A stretch of DNA of 64,000 nucleotides from Pseudonocardia sp. 73-21 (lineage in GTDB: Bacteria; Actinomycetota; Actinomycetes; Mycobacteriales; Pseudonocardiaceae): the NCBI RefSeq assembly GCF_001899645.1, contig NZ_MKVV01000086.1, forward strand, positions 1-64,000. The letters run 5' to 3'. The position numbers and the translations under genes are program-made. This document shows, piece after piece, positions 42,257-51,545 of the stretch. The notes under the pieces are model-generated. The model saw only the letters and a program-made list of their open reading frames with translations, had not been told where the DNA came from and searched no databases. The stretch's first letter is position 1; each line of letters begins with the position of its first letter.

Positions 42257-43537
42257 TCGGCGAGTTCCTGCTTGCGCCGCTGCTGGACGCGCCGCTGATC
42301 GCAGGCCCGCTGCCGACGGCGATCTCGGCGGCCGGGGCGGTGGGCCGCGGTCTCGCTGGTGATCGGACGGGGGCGGCGGTGGTGGCTGCGCACGGTGGTG
42401 GTGTGCGTGGCCGCGGGCGCCGTGGTCGGGGCGCTGTCGGCCGCCGTGGTGGAGGTGGCGCGGCCCTTCCCGGACCCGTTGCCGCTGCGGGTGGTGTTCT
42501 GGGTCGCGGTGGCCGCCGCCGCGACCGGTCTGGCACTCGCCCGCCGCTCGATCCGGCGCCGGCGAGGTGTGGCCGTCGTGCTGGCCCTGCTGGCGGTCGT
42601 CGCGACGTCGGCGGTGAAGGTCAACGCGTTCTACGGGTATCGGCCGAACCTCGCCGGCGTCCTGGGGTTGCCGGCGGGCAACGAGGTAGATCTGGCCGAC
42701 GTACCGCGTATCGCGCCGCTCGCCACCGCACCGGCCGGCCAGCCGATGTCGGCGGTGTGGCGCAGCCCGCCGGGCATGCCCCGCGGTGGACGGATCGCGC
42801 GTGTCGACCTCCCCGGCCGGGTGTCGCGGTTCCCCGACCGCCAGGCGTGGGTGTACCTGCCGCCCGCCTACCTGGCGTCCCCGCGACCGCGGCTACCGGT
42901 CCTGGTGATGGTCCCGGGACAACCCGGCGGGCCGGAGGACTGGCTCCTGGCCGGTCGCCTCGCGGAGGTCATGGACCGCTTCGCCGCGGCGCACGACGGG
43001 CTCGCGCCGGTCGTGGTCGTGCCGGACGCGACGGGGTCGTCACTGGGGAACACGCTGTGCCTGGACTCCCGGCTCGGCGCGGCCGAGACCTACCTCGCCG
43101 TGGACGTCCCGGAGTGGCTGACCGCGAACCTGCAGGTCGACCGCGACCGGCTGGCCATCGGCGGGTTCTCCTTCGGCGGCACCTGCGCGCTCCAGCTCGC
43201 GCTCCGCCGGCCGGATGTCTACCCGAGCTTTCTGGACATCGCCGGGCAGGCCGAGCCCACGCTCGGAGATCGCGCCCAGACCGTCCGCGCTGCGTTCGGC
43301 GGGGACGAGGCGGCGTTCCGGGCGGTCAACCCCGTCGACGAGCTGCGGAGGACCCGCTACCCGTCCGGGGCGGGGCTGTTCGCCGTCGGGCGCGACGACG
43401 CCGATTTCCGGAGCCAGGCGCGGGAAGCGGCGGACGCGACGCGCGGGGCCGGACTGACCGTGGGCCTCGTCGAGCTCCCGGGCGGGCACTCGTGGTCCAT
43501 GGCGACCGACGCACTCGATCGTGCGCTCCCGCGGTGA
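42253..43537 (+). CDS. membrane-anchored esterase paralog with apparent N-terminal frameshift
   Basis: The catalytic part (frame 42359-43537, 392 codons) is a clear paralog of the esterase at 36753. It has the nucleophile elbow IGGFSFGGTCALQL, His in VELPGGHSWSM and entry strand AWVYLPPAYLASPRPRLPVL. The expected first helices are in another frame: from the TTG at 42253, which overlaps the previous stop, the frame reads EFLLAPLLDAPLIAGPLPTA and then AGAVG. Dropping one C near 42348 would join it to AVSLVIGRG and the rest. Either a start near the GTG at 42359 makes a shortened protein, or this is a frameshift mutation or sequencing error. Confidence 0.75.
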
Positions 43538-43549
43538 CCAGCGGCCGGA

Positions 43550-44230
43550 TCACACCCCGTCCGGGGCGTCGTCCGTGCTGGTGTCGGGGAGGGTGCTGAT
43601 CGCCGCTCCCAGCAGCGCTGAGTTCGGAATGTGGAGGTTCTCCCCGTCCATGTCGAGGATCGTGTACATCAGGCCCATCTCGACGACGTGCCCGTCGAGG
43701 GGCCCGCCCAGGGCACCGGAGTGCACGCGGACCCGGCCGCGGCCGATGAGGGGCCGGGTCGCGAGCAGGACGAGCCCGGCGAACAGGTTGGCCAGTGACT
43801 GCTGGGCGGCGATGCCGAGCACCACGCCGGTGAGGGCGCCGCCGATGAGCAGCTGCTGCAGGGGGATCGTCAACAGCCCGAGCACACCGAGGGTGACGAC
43901 GAGGTAGCCGACGAGCTGGAACAGCAGCTTCGCCGCGCCTGCCGTACCGGCACCCGCACGGGTGGCCGCGGCCGCCACCTGGGACGCGATCGCGCGGGTC
44001 GCGATCACACCCAGGACGACGAACGCGACGGCGAAGCCGATGACGGTCAGTTTCGTGGACAGTTCGGGGGCGTGCAGGCCCCCGAGGGTGCTGCCGATGC
44101 TGAGCACGGCCGTGGCGAGCGCGGCCGTGCCGATGCCGCGGCGCAGCTCGGGACGCCACCGACGCCGGTCGGCTCCGATGCGGGGTACCTGGCTGTCGGT
44201 GCCGTCGCGAAGCGGGGTCGGGGTGGTCAT
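43550..44230 (-). CDS. MscS-family mechanosensitive channel
   Basis: The protein of about 226 residues has three or four helices followed by the MscS pore and beta domain: LIGGALTGVVLGIAAQQSLA, NLFAGLVLLATRPLIGRG, then VRVHSGALGGPLDGHVVEMG and the family motif HIPNSALLGAAI. It lacks the large C-terminal vestibule of E. coli MscS and is at the short end. It would open under membrane tension to release solutes. GGAGG lies close before the ATG at 44230; an ATG at 44263 overlapping the dedA stop is the alternative. It is the last gene of the envelope operon. Confidence 0.85.
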   Translation of the reverse strand: MTTPTPLRDGTDSQVPRIGADRRRWRPELRRGIGTAALATAVLSIGSTLGGLHAPELSTKLTVIGFAVAFVVLGVIATRAIASQVAAAATRAGAGTAGAAKLLFQLVGYLVVTLGVLGLLTIPLQQLLIGGALTGVVLGIAAQQSLANLFAGLVLLATRPLIGRGRVRVHSGALGGPLDGHVVEMGLMYTILDMDGENLHIPNSALLGAAISTLPDTSTDDAPDGV

Positions 44231-44262
44231 CGTCCTCCGGTGGGTGGTCGGGGCGTCGGGCA

Positions 44263-44883
44263 TCAGGCTTGGTTCACGGGGTGGGTCCGGCGTCGCGCAC
44301 GCACCGTCACGTAACCGGCGGCGAGCAGCCCAATGAGTACCAGCGGCGCCCACGTCAGGTAGTGGCCGATGGTCGTGAGCGAGGCCGAGAAGGTGTAGCC
44401 GAGCAGAACGCAACCGGCGCCCCACAGCACTCCGCCGGCGATGTTCCAGGGCAGGAACGTTCGGAGGTAGGGCGTCCGGGTCATGCCGGCCATGCCGGGG
44501 GTCAACGCCCGCAGCACCGCGGTGAACCGGCCCAGCAGCACGGCCTTGCCTCCGTGGCGACCGAGGAAGTCCTCGGCGTCGGCCCAGCGTCGCGAACCGA
44601 TGCGGACGCCCAGCCGGGATTCCCGCAGGCGCGGACCCAGGGTGCGGCCGACCTCGTAGCCGACACTGTCGCCGAGGACGGCGGCGAGCACCGCGACGGC
44701 GATCATCGGCCAGAGTCCGATGTAGCCCTGGTGGGCGGCGAGGCCCGCGACCAGCAGCGCGGTCTCCCCGGGGAACACGACGCCGATCATGAGCGCGGCC
44801 TCGGCGAAGGCGAGGAACCCGGCGATCAGGTACATCCATGCCCCGACCTGCTCGCCGGCCCGCTGCAGCAACTGCAGGATCAT
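44263..44883 (-). CDS. DedA-family membrane protein
   Basis: The 206-residue protein has the DedA (VTT) fold: re-entrant loop with the key Glu in GVVFPGETALLVAG, an amphipathic region with GDSVGYEVGRTLG, and the conserved basic motif GRFTAVLRALTPGMAGM. Some DedA proteins have been shown to help return undecaprenyl phosphate to the inner leaflet, which would suit this operon. The ATG overlaps the PAP2 stop (ATGA). The lipid substrate here is inferred from the neighbours. Confidence 0.9.
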   Translation of the reverse strand: MILQLLQRAGEQVGAWMYLIAGFLAFAEAALMIGVVFPGETALLVAGLAAHQGYIGLWPMIAVAVLAAVLGDSVGYEVGRTLGPRLRESRLGVRIGSRRWADAEDFLGRHGGKAVLLGRFTAVLRALTPGMAGMTRTPYLRTFLPWNIAGGVLWGAGCVLLGYTFSASLTTIGHYLTWAPLVLIGLLAAGYVTVRARRRTHPVNQA

Positions 44884-45710
44884 CGCGCCGCTCCGTTGCG
44901 GGGGAGACCGTCCACAAGATCAGCTTGGGAGGTCATCGGTGTGGCGACGGGTCGGAGGTGTCGGAACACGATCAGCGTGGTGACGCACAACGCCAGCCAC
45001 GCACCGCCCAACAGCCACCCGGTGAGCACGTCGGTCATCCAGTGCACTCCCAGGTAGAGGCGGCTGGCACCGATCGTGACGATGCCGACCGCGGCGGCGA
45101 GAACCGCGAGCGTCTGAACGACCGGGCGGCGAACCAGCAGGACGATCACCGCGGCGAGCACCCCGAGCACCACCATCGAGCCGAGCGAGTGGCCGGACGG
45201 GAGAGCAGCCGTGTTCTCGGCGGTCAGCTGTTGTGCCACCGGCGGCCGGCCGCGGCCGTAGAGGTTCTTGAATCCCGTGATGAGCAGGCTGGACCCGGCT
45301 GCGGAGATCACGACCAGCGCGGCCTCCACGCGGTGCCGCAGGCGCCACAGGACCGCGGCACCGATCAGCGCCAGCACCCCCATCCCGACGGTGTTGCCGA
45401 CGGTGCTGACGGCGATCATCACCTGGTCGAGCGCCGGATCGCGATGGGCGACGAACCACGCCCAGACCAATCGGTCCAGCAACCCGGCACCGGCGGAGTC
45501 GGCCACGGTGTCCACCACGCCGGCCTGGGCGGCGAACAGCAGGACCACCGCCCCGGTACCGGCCAGCAGCGGCAGACGCGTGGGCGCGGTCAGCAGCAGC
45601 GCGGGGACGGTGCGCCCGAACCGGGGCAGGACGAAGGCGAGGGTCGCGACGAGAACCCAGCCGGCGACGGCGACCAGAGCCATCGCGATCCCGATGTCAG
45701 CGAACCACAT
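44880..45710 (-). CDS. PAP2-family membrane phosphatase
   Basis: The 276-residue polytopic protein has all three PAP2 signature motifs: KNLYGRGRPPV, LPSGHSLGSMV and SRLYLGVHWMTDVLTGW. They form the extracytoplasmic vanadium-peroxidase-like active site. Likely substrates are undecaprenyl diphosphate or phosphatidylglycerol phosphate. The ATG at 45710 is chosen, with GAGG upstream; the start lies within the end of the DMT transporter gene (14-base overlap). With dedA directly downstream it would form a carrier-lipid recycling pair. Contrast the broken PAP2 remnants at 19 kb. Confidence 0.9.
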   Translation of the reverse strand: MWFADIGIAMALVAVAGWVLVATLAFVLPRFGRTVPALLLTAPTRLPLLAGTGAVVLLFAAQAGVVDTVADSAGAGLLDRLVWAWFVAHRDPALDQVMIAVSTVGNTVGMGVLALIGAAVLWRLRHRVEAALVVISAAGSSLLITGFKNLYGRGRPPVAQQLTAENTAALPSGHSLGSMVVLGVLAAVIVLLVRRPVVQTLAVLAAAVGIVTIGASRLYLGVHWMTDVLTGWLLGGAWLALCVTTLIVFRHLRPVATPMTSQADLVDGLPRNGAAR

Positions 45711-46650
45711 GGACAACCTCGAGTTTCCCGGCGGCCGGGGTGGCCGCGACGATGACGTGGGATGGGCGGGGACGGGTGAGCGCGCCGATGCCGGCGGCGG
45801 TGGCGAGCAGCCCGGCTGCGCCGAGCAGGACCCGGCCCGGTGTGGCGGCGAACGGCTCGCCCAGGAGGACGACCCCGATGATCACCGCGGTCAACGGGTC
45901 GGCCAGGTTGATCGTGGCTAGCGGAGCCCCGAGCCCGCCTGCGCGGTAGGCACGCTGCGCGACCGCGAGGCCGCTCACCGAGCCCAGGACGGCGACCGCG
46001 GCGGCGAGCGGGAACGGGCCTCCGGTCACGGCGACCCGAGCCATCCCCGAGCCGGCGCCGAACAGCACCGCCGCGGCGACGGCGTGGATCACCGGGGCGA
46101 TCCGGTGTCCCTGCATGCGGGTACCGAGTGCGTAGAGCCCGGCGGCGCCGGTCGCGACCACCGCAGCGGTGGTCAGGATCACCGCTGCAGGGAGATGGGG
46201 GGTCGGGGCACCGTGGGGGGCGACACTCAGGACCGCAGCCAGCCCACCGACCGCGGCTGCTGCGGCCACCCATTCCCGGCGGGTCACGATCCTGCCGGCC
46301 ATGCGGGCGCCCAGGGGCAGAGCGAGGACGAGCGTCAAGATCCCGAGCGGCTGGATCAGGCTCAGAGGACCCCAGGCGAGCGCGGTGATGTGCAGACCGG
46401 CACCGGCCACCGTCATACCGACGGCAATCCACCATCGGGGCCGCCGCAGGACCGACCAACCCGCCGTCGGACTGCCGCTGTCCGCCTGTCGGGACTCGCG
46501 CTCCTGCAGGACCGCCGAGCCGGCGAAACACACGGTCGAGAGCAGGGCCAGCACGACGGCGGCGCCGACGGAACCGGGCACGGCCACGGGCAGCGGCACG
46601 GTCATCTCCTCTCGGTCCGGGCTGGGGGGGCCGGCGGCGCCCCCGATCAC
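45697..46650 (-). CDS. DMT-superfamily (EamA-like) transporter
   Basis: The protein of about 317 residues has ten helices in two homologous halves, as in drug/metabolite transporters: LALLSTVCFAGSAVLQERES at the start, PLSLIQPLGILTLVLALPLG, then PLATINLADPLTAVIIGVVL and LLGEPFAATPGRVLLGAAGL in the second half. The GTG at 46650 overlaps the stop of the small membrane ORF (GTGA); an ATG at 46605 directly after GAGAGGAG is another candidate. In this operon it might move a lipid, sugar or nucleotide precursor, but nothing identifies the substrate. Confidence 0.82.
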   Translation of the reverse strand: MIGGAAGPPSPDREEMTVPLPVAVPGSVGAAVVLALLSTVCFAGSAVLQERESRQADSGSPTAGWSVLRRPRWWIAVGMTVAGAGLHITALAWGPLSLIQPLGILTLVLALPLGARMAGRIVTRREWVAAAAAVGGLAAVLSVAPHGAPTPHLPAAVILTTAAVVATGAAGLYALGTRMQGHRIAPVIHAVAAAVLFGAGSGMARVAVTGGPFPLAAAVAVLGSVSGLAVAQRAYRAGGLGAPLATINLADPLTAVIIGVVLLGEPFAATPGRVLLGAAGLLATAAGIGALTRPRPSHVIVAATPAAGKLEVVHVVR

Positions 46651-46808
46651 CAGCGCACGCCCAGCAGGGCCAGGACCAGCAGAAGCGTCGCCCCGGTAGC
46701 GACCAGGACGAGCAGGACCAGGCGGGAAACGCTGCTCTGGGTTCCACCATGCGCCCCGGTCGATGAGAGGTTGATGAGTGACCGGTGTGGACGACGAGGT
46801 CTGCTCAC
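46647..46808 (-). CDS. small single-pass membrane protein
   Basis: This 53-codon frame starts at a GTG that overlaps the gatD stop (GTGA) and ends in a TGA overlapping the next GTG (GTGA again). The C-terminal half is one strong helix, VSRLVLLVLVATGATLLLVL then ALLGVRW; the first half is polar and basic. The double overlap in an operon built from such overlaps is the main support. It could be a small operon-specific partner, but no homolog is known to me. Confidence 0.45.
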   Translation of the reverse strand: MSRPRRPHRSLINLSSTGAHGGTQSSVSRLVLLVLVATGATLLLVLALLGVRW

Positions 46809-47578
46809 CGTCGACCCGGCCGGGCTGCGCGGGGAGTTGCGCGGATCCGGCCCGTGGCGGCGAGGTACGTTCGACGCAGGGCCGGCAGATCGGGCACGTC
46901 GGGCATGTCGGCGTCGTCGAAGGGCGCGCCGGTGGCCCGCCACAACAGGTGGTCGGCCAGCGCGGGGTTGCGGGCCAGCGCCGGACCGTGCATGTAGGTC
47001 GCCACGATGTCGCCCTGGACCGCGCCGTCCACGGCTCCGCCCGGATGGGGGGCGCCGTTCCCGATGCCGGAACAGACCTTGCCGAGAGGGCGCGCGTCCG
47101 GTCCCAGGGTGGTGGTGCCGCGGTGGTTCTCGAACCCGGTCAGCAGTCCGACTCCCGGGACGTCGCACTCGCTCACGAGCTCACCGACGGCGCGGGCCCG
47201 TGCCGGAGCCGTCGACAGGTCGAGGAGCCCCAGCCCGTCGCGGCTGTAGCCACTTCCGTCGATGAGCGTGGTGCCGAGGATCTGCAGGCCGGCGCACACC
47301 GCGAACGTGACCGCCGAGCCTGACATGGCGCCCAGCACGTCGCGGTGCCCGGCCAGCCAGTCCACGGCGAAGACCTGGGCGGTGTCCTCCCCACCGCCCA
47401 GCAGGTAGATGTCGCAACCGGCCGGTGGTGTGTCATCGGCGAGTACCGGGACGATGTCGGCGTCGAGGCCCCGCCAGCGGGCCCGTTGGGCCAGGACGAC
47501 GGCGTTGCCCGCGTCGGAGTAGGTGCCCAGCACGTCCGGGAGCAGCACCGCGATCGACAGCGCATCCCGTCCGTTCAC
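46805..47578 (-). CDS. gatD: lipid II isoglutaminyl synthase, glutaminase subunit
   Basis: The 257-residue protein is a CobB/CobQ-type class I amidotransferase. The nucleophilic Cys is in FAVCAGLQILGTT and the His in ATYMHGPALARNP; GGGEDTAQVFA and GFENHRGTTTLG are further GatD features. It supplies ammonia to MurT for amidation of the D-Glu carboxylate of lipid II to D-isoglutamine. The GTG start overlaps the murT stop (GTGA), the usual arrangement. The amidated stem peptide is the preferred substrate for cross-linking in many Gram-positives. Confidence 0.93.
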   Translation of the reverse strand: MNGRDALSIAVLLPDVLGTYSDAGNAVVLAQRARWRGLDADIVPVLADDTPPAGCDIYLLGGGEDTAQVFAVDWLAGHRDVLGAMSGSAVTFAVCAGLQILGTTLIDGSGYSRDGLGLLDLSTAPARARAVGELVSECDVPGVGLLTGFENHRGTTTLGPDARPLGKVCSGIGNGAPHPGGAVDGAVQGDIVATYMHGPALARNPALADHLLWRATGAPFDDADMPDVPDLPALRRTYLAATGRIRATPRAARPGRR

Positions 47579-48867
47579 TCCGCACTCCCGCGCTCGGTGT
47601 CGATGCGGCGGCGGATGCGGTGGAACGCGGTGTAGTTGGCCGCGACGTCGACCGGGCCCGGGGGAAGGGCATCGAGGGCGGCGATCGGGTCGGGGACGGT
47701 GGTGTGGTCGATCCCGGCGTAGGTGAGGCGGACGCCGAGGTCGGCAGCGCGCTCCCCGCTGGCGACCACGTGCCGGGAGACGAGGTTCTCGAAGGGGACG
47801 TCCCACAGCCAGGAGCTGTCGCGCCCGTCGGCCTCGCGGGCGTTGACGGCCAGCAGGACGGGATGCTCGCCGAGCAGGTGCAGCGTCTCCGCCCACCCCG
47901 CGGGATTCTTGGCCAGCAGCATCCGGGCCCGGCGACCGTGCAGGGTCGTCATGGCGTACCGTCCGGCAACCTCCGACGTCGTGGACATCGCGGCAGCCGC
48001 GACGTCCGGGTCGAGGCCCAGTGCGGTGGCGGTGGCGGTCGCCACCGCCGCGTTGCCGACGTTGAACGAGCCCGGCAGCCGCAGCGGCAGGGCGATCACC
48101 CGACCGCCGGTCACGGTCGATGCGCTCCCGGCCGTCCAGTCCGGTACTGGCCGGGTCAGCCCGCAGCCGCAGCGCCACGCCCCACCGCCGCGGTCGCGGT
48201 GCACGGTTCCGCCGCAGCGCGGGCAGGCGTTCGCGTCGCCCGTCCATCGGCTCCCGGCCGCGACCCACACGACCCGTGCCGTCGCTCCGACGGCCCAGAC
48301 CACCATCGGGTCGTCGGCGTTGGCGACGACGACGGTGTCGGGATGCGCAGCGAGGGCTGCGCTCACCGCGGCGGCCACCGAGCGGACCTCGCTGCCGCGG
48401 TCGAGCTGGTCGCGGGTGAGGTTGAGTACGACGATCACCGCCGGTGCCACCGCGTCCGCGACGTCGGCGAGGTGGAGCTCGTCGACCTCGAGCACCGCGA
48501 CCGGCGCGGCGGGGTCGGCCATGAGGGCCGCGACCGCGCCGTCGGGCATGTTCGCCCCGGTGGCATTGTGGGCGACCGGCCCGACCGTGCGGAGCGCGGC
48601 AGCGAGCAGGTGGGCGGTGGTGGTCTTGCCGTTGGTACCCGTGACGAGCACCACCTGCCGGCCGGCGGCCAGCCCGGCCAGCGCCGACGGGGCCAGGGCC
48701 ATCGTGACCCGGCCACCGATGATCGCCCCGGCGCCGAGCCCGACGTTCCGGGAGATCGAGGACGCGGCCACGCCGGCCCGGACAGCCCCCCGGAGCCACA
48801 GACCTTGGCGCCGGGGGGACGGCCGGGTCGGGGTCGATCCGACGGCCTCCGTCACCGACTGGGGCAT
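47575..48867 (-). CDS. murT: lipid II isoglutaminyl synthase, MurT ligase subunit
   Basis: The 430-residue Mur-ligase-like enzyme has the ATP loop VLVTGTNGKTTTAHLLAAAL, VLEVDELHLAD, VVLNLTRDQLDRG and the MurT-specific zinc ribbon CPRCGGTVHRDRGGGAWRCG. Its C-terminal DUF1727 region (AGRYAMTTLHGRRARMLLAK) is present. With GatD it amidates lipid II. I chose the ATG at 48867, with GGGAG eight bases upstream; a GTG two codons earlier overlaps the permease stop. It sits unusually inside an ABC-transporter operon. Confidence 0.95.
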   Translation of the reverse strand: MPQSVTEAVGSTPTRPSPRRQGLWLRGAVRAGVAASSISRNVGLGAGAIIGGRVTMALAPSALAGLAAGRQVVLVTGTNGKTTTAHLLAAALRTVGPVAHNATGANMPDGAVAALMADPAAPVAVLEVDELHLADVADAVAPAVIVVLNLTRDQLDRGSEVRSVAAAVSAALAAHPDTVVVANADDPMVVWAVGATARVVWVAAGSRWTGDANACPRCGGTVHRDRGGGAWRCGCGLTRPVPDWTAGSASTVTGGRVIALPLRLPGSFNVGNAAVATATATALGLDPDVAAAAMSTTSEVAGRYAMTTLHGRRARMLLAKNPAGWAETLHLLGEHPVLLAVNAREADGRDSSWLWDVPFENLVSRHVVASGERAADLGVRLTYAGIDHTTVPDPIAALDALPPGPVDVAANYTAFHRIRRRIDTERGSAE

Positions 48868-48869
48868 CC

Positions 48870-51545
48870 TCACAGCTCCCGAAGGAGAGCGACCGGTGCT
48901 CGCCGGCCGGGACGCAGCGCCCCGACGGTGGCGATCCCGAGACCGCCGAGGGTGACGGCGACGGCGATGCCGAGGTAGGCCCATGGCACCGTCGCAGATG
49001 CCGGGGGTGGATCGAACACGCCGGTCAGCACGGCGACGAGCACCTGGGACAACAGCCAGCCCACCGAGGCCCCTGCGACGAGTCCGCCCACCGTGAGGAC
49101 GGCCGCCTCGGCGGTCACCAGACCGCGCATCTGGCGTCGCGTCGCGCCCAGCGCGGTGGTGATGGCGAAGGTGCGGCGCCGCTCGGCCAGGCCGAGGAAC
49201 AGCACCAGCCCACCGGCGGCGGCCGCGAGTACGAGCGCGAACCCCAGCTCGACGGCGGTCAGCCCGGCCAGGTCGACGGCGGTGAGGCTGGACCCGACCC
49301 GCGAGCGGGTGTGCGCGATGTCGGTGACGGTGGCGGAGGCGCCCAGCCGGGCCTGGATCTGTGCGGCCACCGTGGTGACGTCGCCGCCGCCGGTGTCCAC
49401 GAGGAACGCCCCCACCGCGTTGTTGCCGGTCTTCGCGGCCACGTAGGAGGCGTTGGCGACGAAGAAGCTGTCCTTCGGCGCGGTCGGGAACTCCGTCACG
49501 ATCCCGGCGTAGTGGAACGGCACGGTGACCAGTTGCTTGGTGGTGGAGTCCTGCAGGCGCAGGTTCACCACGTCACCGGGCAGGAGCTGGTAGTCCTTGA
49601 CGGTCTCGGCGGAGACGAGGATCGAGTCCGGTGCGGTGGTGAGGGTGGCCATGAGCGAGCGGGCGCTGCCGCCCTGGAAGTAGGAGTCCTGCAGGGCCGT
49701 GACGCCGGTGATGGTGTCCGGGCGCACCCCGTAGAGATCCTGCAGGTCCTTGCCGATGTAGGCGAACCGGTGCTGCAGCGGCTCCACCGCGCGCACGCCG
49801 GGCACGGCGGCGAGCGGCGGAGCCGCCTCTGGCCCGACGCGTACGCCGGGAGACTGGGTGACGGTGACGTCGGCGCCGTTGGTCAGCTGCGCGTCCGCCT
49901 CGGCCTGGGCCGCGTACGTGGCGTTGAAGGTGGCGGTAGACACGGCGAATGCGAGAGCGAGGCCCAACAGCACCACCGATCGCGCCAGCGGACGGCGGCC
50001 CCGCGCCATCATCGCCGCCGCGGTCGAGGCCAGCCGGCCCGCGACCGGCCCCACCACGCGGCCGACCAGCCGGCGCCGGCGCAACGTCGTCTCGACCAGG
50101 CATCGGATCAGCAGACCGGCCCCGACCCACAGCAGCGCCGGCCCGGCGAACGCCCAGTAGGACACCGAGATCGTCGGCACTCCCTCGGGGGCGAGCACCA
50201 ACTGGTAGCCGGTGCCCGTGGTGGACCACACGATCAGCCCGCCGCCGGCCAGCAGCAGCACGTCGATGCCGTAGCGGGCCCACCAGGGGGACCGGTCCCG
50301 CGAGCGGGCGTCGGGGGCCGTGCGGCGGGATGCGGCGACCGTGGCCGACCGCACGTCGCGGTACGCCGGAGCGAGGATCGCCGCTGCAGCGACGAGCAGC
50401 CCGACCAGCGCGGCACCGGCGGTCCAGCCGACTGCGGCCACGGGCGTGGCTCCGAAGCGGACCGCCCCGAACGCCGACCATCCGACCAGCGCGGCCGCCG
50501 CCAGCCCGCCTGCTGCGCCGAGCAGCCCGACCAGCCCGGCCTCGAGGGCAGCCAGCCACAGCACCTGTGTGGTGGTCACCCCGCGGGTGCGGGCCAGGGC
50601 CTGCTCCCGGCGGCGCCGGTCGGCCCCGGCCGCGGCCACGGCCACGGTGAGCAACCCGGCGAGCACCGCCCCGGGGAGCCCGAGGAACACGAACAGCACC
50701 TGGGCGTAGGCGGCGTCCGAGCGTGCCGCGTCCAGGGCAGCGCCCAGGTTGTCCCCGACGACGGCGGCCCCGGCGGTCTGCGCCTCGAGGTTGCGGGCCT
50801 GCCCGGACTCCGCGACGAACGCCGAGGCGGGGTCGGCCGGCAGCGCGTGCGACCGCGCTGCGTGGATCTGGGTGTGCACCCCGTCCGCGGCGGCCGCGCC
50901 CGACGCCAGCGGCGCGAACAGGTCCTGCCAGCGTGCCTCGGGCAGCAGCACCACGTTGTCCGGTGGCGCGTTCGGCTGGCTGCCCGGCGGGGCTCCGACC
51001 GTCTGGAACAGCGAGTTCGCGGCCGGGAGGTCGACGACCCCGTCGACCCGCAACGAGGTGGCCGCACCGCCCCGCAGGTTCACGGTGATCGTGCCACCGG
51101 GCGCGACGCCGAGGTTCGCGGCGGTCTGTTGGGCCACCAGCACGCCCTGGTCGGTTCCGGCGAGGGTGCGCAGCTCGCCGGGGAACGTCGCCCGGTAGGA
51201 GTACGGCAGGCCGAGAACCACTGCGGCGCCGGTGTTCTGGGTGGTCGCGCCTGTCGTGGCGGTCAGGCCGTCGGCCTGACCGAACCCGACCGGCACCGCC
51301 TGCGTGGTGCCCGCGGCGGCGCGGACGGTGTCGAGCACAGCGGCCGGGTCGGCGCCGGGCTGGACCTGCACCTGCCAGTCCACGGTCACGTCGCGGACCG
51401 CCCGTGCGGTCATCGACGCCTGCGACGACGCGAGGAACGCGCCCAGGGACGCCAGCAGTGCCACGGCGACCGCGACACCGGCGGCGGCCACCCCGAGCCG
51501 CCCGGCGCGGCGTCGTACGAGACCGGCGAGCCAGATCCTGATCAC
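48870..51545 (-). CDS. FtsX-like ABC transporter permease
   Basis: The 891-residue permease has the duplicated FtsX/MacB layout: one N-terminal helix, an exported MacB-like domain (about 45-290), three helices, more helices near residues 395-560, a second exported domain (about 580-740) and three final helices (LGFALVLAAAAGGLVLFLGL, TLGGLGIATVGALRPGRR). Such permeases often transmit force to outside enzymes or move lipids and lipoproteins rather than importing solutes. The GTG overlaps the ATPase stop. Two ATPase genes upstream may form a heterodimer. Confidence 0.9.
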   Translation of the reverse strand: MIRIWLAGLVRRRAGRLGVAAAGVAVAVALLASLGAFLASSQASMTARAVRDVTVDWQVQVQPGADPAAVLDTVRAAAGTTQAVPVGFGQADGLTATTGATTQNTGAAVVLGLPYSYRATFPGELRTLAGTDQGVLVAQQTAANLGVAPGGTITVNLRGGAATSLRVDGVVDLPAANSLFQTVGAPPGSQPNAPPDNVVLLPEARWQDLFAPLASGAAAADGVHTQIHAARSHALPADPASAFVAESGQARNLEAQTAGAAVVGDNLGAALDAARSDAAYAQVLFVFLGLPGAVLAGLLTVAVAAAGADRRRREQALARTRGVTTTQVLWLAALEAGLVGLLGAAGGLAAAALVGWSAFGAVRFGATPVAAVGWTAGAALVGLLVAAAAILAPAYRDVRSATVAASRRTAPDARSRDRSPWWARYGIDVLLLAGGGLIVWSTTGTGYQLVLAPEGVPTISVSYWAFAGPALLWVGAGLLIRCLVETTLRRRRLVGRVVGPVAGRLASTAAAMMARGRRPLARSVVLLGLALAFAVSTATFNATYAAQAEADAQLTNGADVTVTQSPGVRVGPEAAPPLAAVPGVRAVEPLQHRFAYIGKDLQDLYGVRPDTITGVTALQDSYFQGGSARSLMATLTTAPDSILVSAETVKDYQLLPGDVVNLRLQDSTTKQLVTVPFHYAGIVTEFPTAPKDSFFVANASYVAAKTGNNAVGAFLVDTGGGDVTTVAAQIQARLGASATVTDIAHTRSRVGSSLTAVDLAGLTAVELGFALVLAAAAGGLVLFLGLAERRRTFAITTALGATRRQMRGLVTAEAAVLTVGGLVAGASVGWLLSQVLVAVLTGVFDPPPASATVPWAYLGIAVAVTLGGLGIATVGALRPGRRAPVALLREL

